In this document: positions 6,145 to 9,327 of the stretch, one piece after another | Layout of the letters: every line of letters starts with the position of its first letter | Position numbering within the stretch: position 1 is the stretch's first letter | Assembly: GCA_004552195.1 (NCBI GenBank) | Contig: SFPC01000069.1 | Location: forward strand, 1-9,327 | DNA: 9,327 nucleotides | Source: Bacteroidales bacterium | GTDB lineage: Bacteria > Bacteroidota > Bacteroidia > Bacteroidales > Bacteroidaceae | Direction: 5' to 3' | The notes under the pieces: generated by a model | Databases searched by the model: none | The model's input: only the letters and a program-made list of their open reading frames with translations | What the model was told of the DNA's origin: nothing | Position numbers and translations under genes: made by a program

Positions 6145-7299
6145 TTACTGCTGCGCCAAGGCATAGTCGCGGATGATGGCCACGATGCGCTCCAGGTCTG
6201 CCTCGCTGACCATCGGTCCGGAAGGCAGACAGAGCCCGCGCCCGAAGAGTTCCTCGCTCACGCCGTTGACGTAGGCCGGGGCCTCGCTGAAGACAGGCTG
6301 GAGGTGCATGGGTTTCCAGAGCGGACGGCTCTCTATTTGCTCCTCGGCAAGTCGCCTGCTGAGTTCGCTGTAGCGGAGCGGCGCATCGAGGAGGATGGTC
6401 GTGAGCCAATAGTTGCTTTCGTAGTCGGGATGGGGCGCACGCATCACGTAGACACCGGGCACGTCGGCCAACCGTTCCGTGTAGAGCCTGTGGAGGCGCT
6501 GGTGGTGACGCACATGGTCGTCGAGCACGGCCATTTGTCCGCAGCCGATGCCGGCGCTGACGTTGCTCAGGCGATAGTTGTAGCCCACATCCGTGTGCTG
6601 GTAGTGGGGCAAGGGCTGGCGGGCCTGTGTGGCGAAATAAAGGATGCGTTCTCTCATCTCCTCGCGTTCCGTGCGGTAAGGAGCGTTGCACAGGAGAGCG
6701 CCGCCGCCCGAAGTGGTAATCATCTTGTTGCCGTTGAAGGAGAGCACGCCGTAGGTGCCGAATGTTCCCAGCGGTCTGCCCTTGAAACGCGATCCCAAGC
6801 CCTCCGCACTGTCCTCAATGACGGGAATATCGTATTTCAGCGCCACTTCGAGGATGCGCTCCACGTTGTAGGGCATACCGTAGAGCGTCACGGGAATGAT
6901 GGCCTTGGGCACGCGCCCCGTAATCCGGATGCGTTCGGCGATGGCCTCGTCGAGGAGGTCGGGGTCCATGTTCCACGTGTGCGGCTCGGAGTCCACGAAC
7001 ACCGGCGTTGCTCCCACATAGACCACGGGGTTAGCCGAAGCGCAGAAGGTAAAGCTCTGCACCATCACCTCGTCGCCCTTTCCCACGCCCAGCGCCACCA
7101 AGGCCAAGTGTATAGCCGCCGTGCCCGATGCCAGGGCCACCACGCCGGTATTGCCGCCATGGTAGTCAGCCAGCAGGTTTTCAAACTCTGTGACATTGGG
7201 ACCGAGAGGCACCACCCAGTTGGTTTCAAAAGCGCGCTGGATATACTGTTGTTCCTGGCCTCCCATGTGGGCGAGGCAGAGATAGACAGGGTTCTTCAT
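6145..7299 (-). CDS. DegT/DnrJ/EryC1/StrS-family PLP-dependent sugar aminotransferase
   Basis: This 384-aa protein is the expected length for the family, which transfers an amino group from glutamate to a keto group on a nucleotide-linked sugar. Visible landmarks are ALASGTAAIHLAL (55-67) for cofactor phosphate contact, EDSAEGLGS (162-170) with Asp163 facing the pyridoxal ring nitrogen, SFNGNKMITTSGGG (187-200) with Lys192 as the Schiff-base lysine, NYRLSN (241-246) and the C-terminal GLCLPSG (355-361). The opening PVYLCLAHMGGQEQQYIQRA and FETNWVVPLGPNV resemble the PglE/EpsN/PseC-like branch, which makes 4-amino-4,6-dideoxy sugars. The exact substrate cannot be read from sequence. Beside a capsular glycosyltransferase and a Wzy-like protein, it probably makes an amino sugar for a surface glycan. 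It is 27 nt downstream of the glycosyltransferase and 17 nt upstream of the barrel gene. It is strikingly GC-rich compared with its upstream neighbours. Confidence 0.92.
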   Translation of the reverse strand: MKNPVYLCLAHMGGQEQQYIQRAFETNWVVPLGPNVTEFENLLADYHGGNTGVVALASGTAAIHLALVALGVGKGDEVMVQSFTFCASANPVVYVGATPVFVDSEPHTWNMDPDLLDEAIAERIRITGRVPKAIIPVTLYGMPYNVERILEVALKYDIPVIEDSAEGLGSRFKGRPLGTFGTYGVLSFNGNKMITTSGGGALLCNAPYRTEREEMRERILYFATQARQPLPHYQHTDVGYNYRLSNVSAGIGCGQMAVLDDHVRHHQRLHRLYTERLADVPGVYVMRAPHPDYESNYWLTTILLDAPLRYSELSRRLAEEQIESRPLWKPMHLQPVFSEAPAYVNGVSEELFGRGLCLPSGPMVSEADLERIVAIIRDYALAQQ

Positions 7300-7326
7300 A
7301 AATCTGTATTATTATGATATGGTGCT

Positions 7327-8295
7327 TTATGAGATCAGCTGTTTCAAATGCTTATAATAGGTTTCTCCCTCCCCTTTGGAATCCACTCTCCAGGTGAGGT
7401 TGATTACGGAGTTTTCTTTCAAAATGGCTTGGAACGTGTCCTCATCGTAGGCCTTCGCGAAGTTCCACCGGATGGTGAAAAACTCTGTATTGTTGAAGGG
7501 GTAGGCATCGAACATGCGCCGGAGGCTCATCAGACGGATGTAGGCTACATTCTGGAAACAGGAAGAGACAAAATAGTCTATGAGGTAGTTCTCCTGCTTG
7601 CAATAGGCCACCAGCAATTCTTGCATGAGCTGGGGGTATTTGTTTCCCTTGCCGCAGGCCATTATGCCATCCGACCAAAGTTGGCGGGTTATTTTCAAGT
7701 CATTGTCAAACCCTCTCACGGAGTAGAATGGGTAACGAAGTGCCTCCTTGAAGAAACCGTCGTTCAAGAAGAAGTCGCAGGCATCTACCCAAAAGCCTCC
7801 ATATTTGGCAAAGAGAGCAAACCGCAGTATATCGGAGAAAAAGGAATGGGTGAAAATGCCCTTTCTGTGCTTTTCCCACACATAGTCCGGCAGGTCCACA
7901 TAATCCTTCAAGTTATTGCCTGTAAGCGCTATCACGGGATGCTCTCCCGCATGCTGCTTGATACTGCGGAAGCAGTCTTGCACCACTTCGGGGGCGTGCT
8001 CAAACCCTTGTTGCCAATAAACCCAGATGGGGGCATCTGCACCGACGTTTTCTCCATTCCACTCCTCGGGCGTATAGTGTGCATACTTCTCCACAATATG
8101 GCCATACTTGCGCTCCAGGAGGGCAATCAGATGGCTGTACTTCTGAAACGTAGGTACCCTGCGGGCGAAATCGCCCGGATGCCGCTTGCGGTTCAGGACG
8201 AAGCACATTTCGTTCCAAGCCGTTTGAAAGCCGAAATGCCTCCACAGTTGGAAAAAGGGAGCAATATAGTGGGTGTATAGATTATCCTTCTTCAT
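7327..8295 (-). CDS. Capsular polysaccharide synthesis glycosyltransferase (Caps_synth / GT32-like)
   Basis: This 322-aa soluble, cytoplasmic-side enzyme is predicted to add a sugar to a lipid-linked glycan. It shows the family opening PIWVYWQQGFEHAPEVV (89-105), the segment VIALTGNNLKDYVDLPDYV (121-139), and the core HSFFSDILRFALFAKYGG (150-167) followed by FWVDACDFF (168-176). In this family the last block holds the metal/nucleotide-sugar DxD-like acidic residues; here it reads VDACD rather than the more usual LDAT. The C-terminus (LTWRVDSKGEGETYYKHLKQL) also fits. Donor and acceptor sugars are unknown. The start codon overlaps the end of the Wzy-like gene by 14 nt, so the two are probably translationally coupled. 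Codon use is visibly more AT-rich than in the aminotransferase and LruC genes. Confidence 0.88.
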   Translation of the reverse strand: MKKDNLYTHYIAPFFQLWRHFGFQTAWNEMCFVLNRKRHPGDFARRVPTFQKYSHLIALLERKYGHIVEKYAHYTPEEWNGENVGADAPIWVYWQQGFEHAPEVVQDCFRSIKQHAGEHPVIALTGNNLKDYVDLPDYVWEKHRKGIFTHSFFSDILRFALFAKYGGFWVDACDFFLNDGFFKEALRYPFYSVRGFDNDLKITRQLWSDGIMACGKGNKYPQLMQELLVAYCKQENYLIDYFVSSCFQNVAYIRLMSLRRMFDAYPFNNTEFFTIRWNFAKAYDEDTFQAILKENSVINLTWRVDSKGEGETYYKHLKQLIS

Positions 8296-9327
8296 ACTGG
8301 AAAATATAACAGGTGAGGATGGTGCCTATATAGAAAATCACATGGACAAAGCCCGAAACGCCCGCCACGAAATAGAGCGAGAAGAAAAGGATGGACACGA
8401 TGCGCGCCAGTCCTTTCGTAAACAGGCAGAGCCAAGCCAAATACATGAAAAGCAGGCCGACTCCCAACCAGCCATACACGTAAAGCTGCTCCATCATTCC
8501 CGTAAGGAAATACGGGGGCAGCGTATCGGCCCCATATCCCCAGAAGAGTTCCCAAACGTCCTTGCCTTCAAACAAGAGTCCCCAGCCAAAGGTGCGTCCG
8601 TCCACCGCATTCACCTCACCCTCAGGCGTATCGAGAAAGCGGGATATGATGCTTTCGAAGAATGGTATCTGATAAAGCACAAAGAGAATGCATGCGGCAA
8701 GCACACACACTCCCAAGAACAGCAGCACTTTGTGGATAATGGGGAAGTCCTCTATTTTGGTCAATCGCCACCAAAGCCAGATACTGCTTGTCAGCACGAA
8801 GCCAATGCCCGAGGTGGTGGCAAACATGCCCGCTGTAATCAGCAATGCTTGCTTCCACTTGGTCTGGGCGGTGCTGAACAGGCAGGCGCACAATCCGACA
8901 AAGGAATATTGCGCGAAGTGGGAGGGCTCCAGAAAAAAAGCCGCCGGGCGATACATTCCCTTGTAATGGTAAGTATCGAAAATGCCGTTATACCCATCGC
9001 GCTGGAGGCTTTCCAACATGGTGAATTTATAGAGAAACTGTAAATCCAGCCCCACTGTCCAATGCAACAGGTGCTGCAACAGTACGCATCCCGAAGCCAC
9101 ACAGGCCACTCCAATCAACATGCTCTTCAGGCGGCCGTAATGCACTGCTCCCGAACAGATGGCCAACAAATGCACCAGAATGGCCGTAGCGAGCAGGCGG
9201 TACATGCCGTTGCCGCTGTACCAGGCATATAAGAGGTAGGGGATGAATACAAATATTTTGTTCAGGTCTATCCGTTGCCAATGCACATAAATCACACAGC
9301 CCGCATAGACCATCCCTGCCGCAATCA
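8282..9327 (-). CDS. Wzy-like polysaccharide polymerase / O-antigen ligase-type membrane protein (5' end outside window)
   Basis: At least 347 codons are visible. The frame stays open to the window edge past the first ATG at 9313, so the true start is probably beyond 9327. The protein is a polytopic inner-membrane protein with many hydrophobic segments of about 20 residues (for example LLATAILVHLLAICSGAV, VLLFLGVCVLAACILFVLY and LYVYGWLGVGLLFMYLAWLC). The diagnostic piece is RPAAFFLEPSHFAQYSFVGL (counted from 9313, about residues 122-141), which matches the R...FFLEPSHFA motif of Wzy-type O-antigen/capsule polymerases. A long polar loop with RFLDTPEGEVNAVDGRTFGWG then precedes the last membrane segments, as in Wzy proteins. 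The predicted role is joining lipid-linked repeat units in the periplasm. Wzy proteins diverge greatly, so a ligase of the same fold is possible. It overlaps the next gene by 14 nt. Confidence 0.82.
   Translation of the reverse strand, partial: IAAGMVYAGCVIYVHWQRIDLNKIFVFIPYLLYAWYSGNGMYRLLATAILVHLLAICSGAVHYGRLKSMLIGVACVASGCVLLQHLLHWTVGLDLQFLYKFTMLESLQRDGYNGIFDTYHYKGMYRPAAFFLEPSHFAQYSFVGLCACLFSTAQTKWKQALLITAGMFATTSGIGFVLTSSIWLWWRLTKIEDFPIIHKVLLFLGVCVLAACILFVLYQIPFFESIISRFLDTPEGEVNAVDGRTFGWGLLFEGKDVWELFWGYGADTLPPYFLTGMMEQLYVYGWLGVGLLFMYLAWLCLFTKGLARIVSILFFSLYFVAGVSGFVHVIFYIGTILTCYIFQYEEG

Noticed and set aside
7300..7326. Possible promoter upstream of the aminotransferase
   Set aside because: It is only 27 nt, AT-rich as expected for a Bacteroidetes spacer, and has no recognisable -7/-33 pair.
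1..9327. CRISPR array, tRNA or rRNA genes, insertion-sequence transposase
   Set aside because: I saw no regularly spaced direct repeats, no tRNA- or rRNA-like segment and no transposase motifs on either strand.

Overview
The window looks like chromosomal DNA from a Bacteroidales bacterium. The evidence is two LruC/DUF4842-type surface lipoproteins, an outer-membrane protein with the OmpA-like and helical C-terminal architecture found in Bacteroidetes fimbria-like loci, Bacteroidetes-style AT-rich gene spacers without Shine-Dalgarno sequences, and a capsule/O-antigen-type glycosyltransferase of the Caps_synth family. Most of the window is fairly GC-rich (up to about 70% in sampled lines of the aminotransferase gene), which would fit a high-GC Prevotellaceae-like lineage better than classical Bacteroides. 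I cannot name the genus.

Everything recognisable lies on the minus strand, so transcription reads from base 9327 towards base 1. First come three polysaccharide genes: a Wzy-like polytopic membrane protein (8282-9327, cut by the window edge), a capsular-polysaccharide glycosyltransferase (7327-8295) and a DegT/DnrJ/EryC1/StrS-type sugar aminotransferase (6145-7299). They are followed after only 17 nt by an outer-membrane module: a 554-aa beta-barrel/OmpA-like/helical-repeat protein (4463-6127) and two tandem paralogous LruC-domain lipoproteins (2512-4473 and 392-2470). Two gene junctions overlap (14 nt and 11 nt), the other spacers are 17-41 nt, and I see no promoter inside. The simplest reading is one transcription unit that makes a surface glycan and then a surface protein complex.

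The unit ends in a 17-bp hairpin terminator (312-353). Five nucleotides past the base of that hairpin, in the same orientation, begins the 5' half of a bacterial group IIC intron ribozyme (306 down to 1), which continues out of the window. Insertion just after a Rho-independent terminator is the known habit of IIC introns, so the terminator and the intron support each other's identification. The intron-encoded reverse transcriptase and domains V/VI would lie beyond base 1.

The points most worth a second look are the terminator-intron junction with its non-consensus 5' splice site, the fused barrel-OmpA-helical protein coupled to a LruC pair with no visible fimbrillin or FimB/Mfa2 gene, and the joining of this module to a polysaccharide operon.
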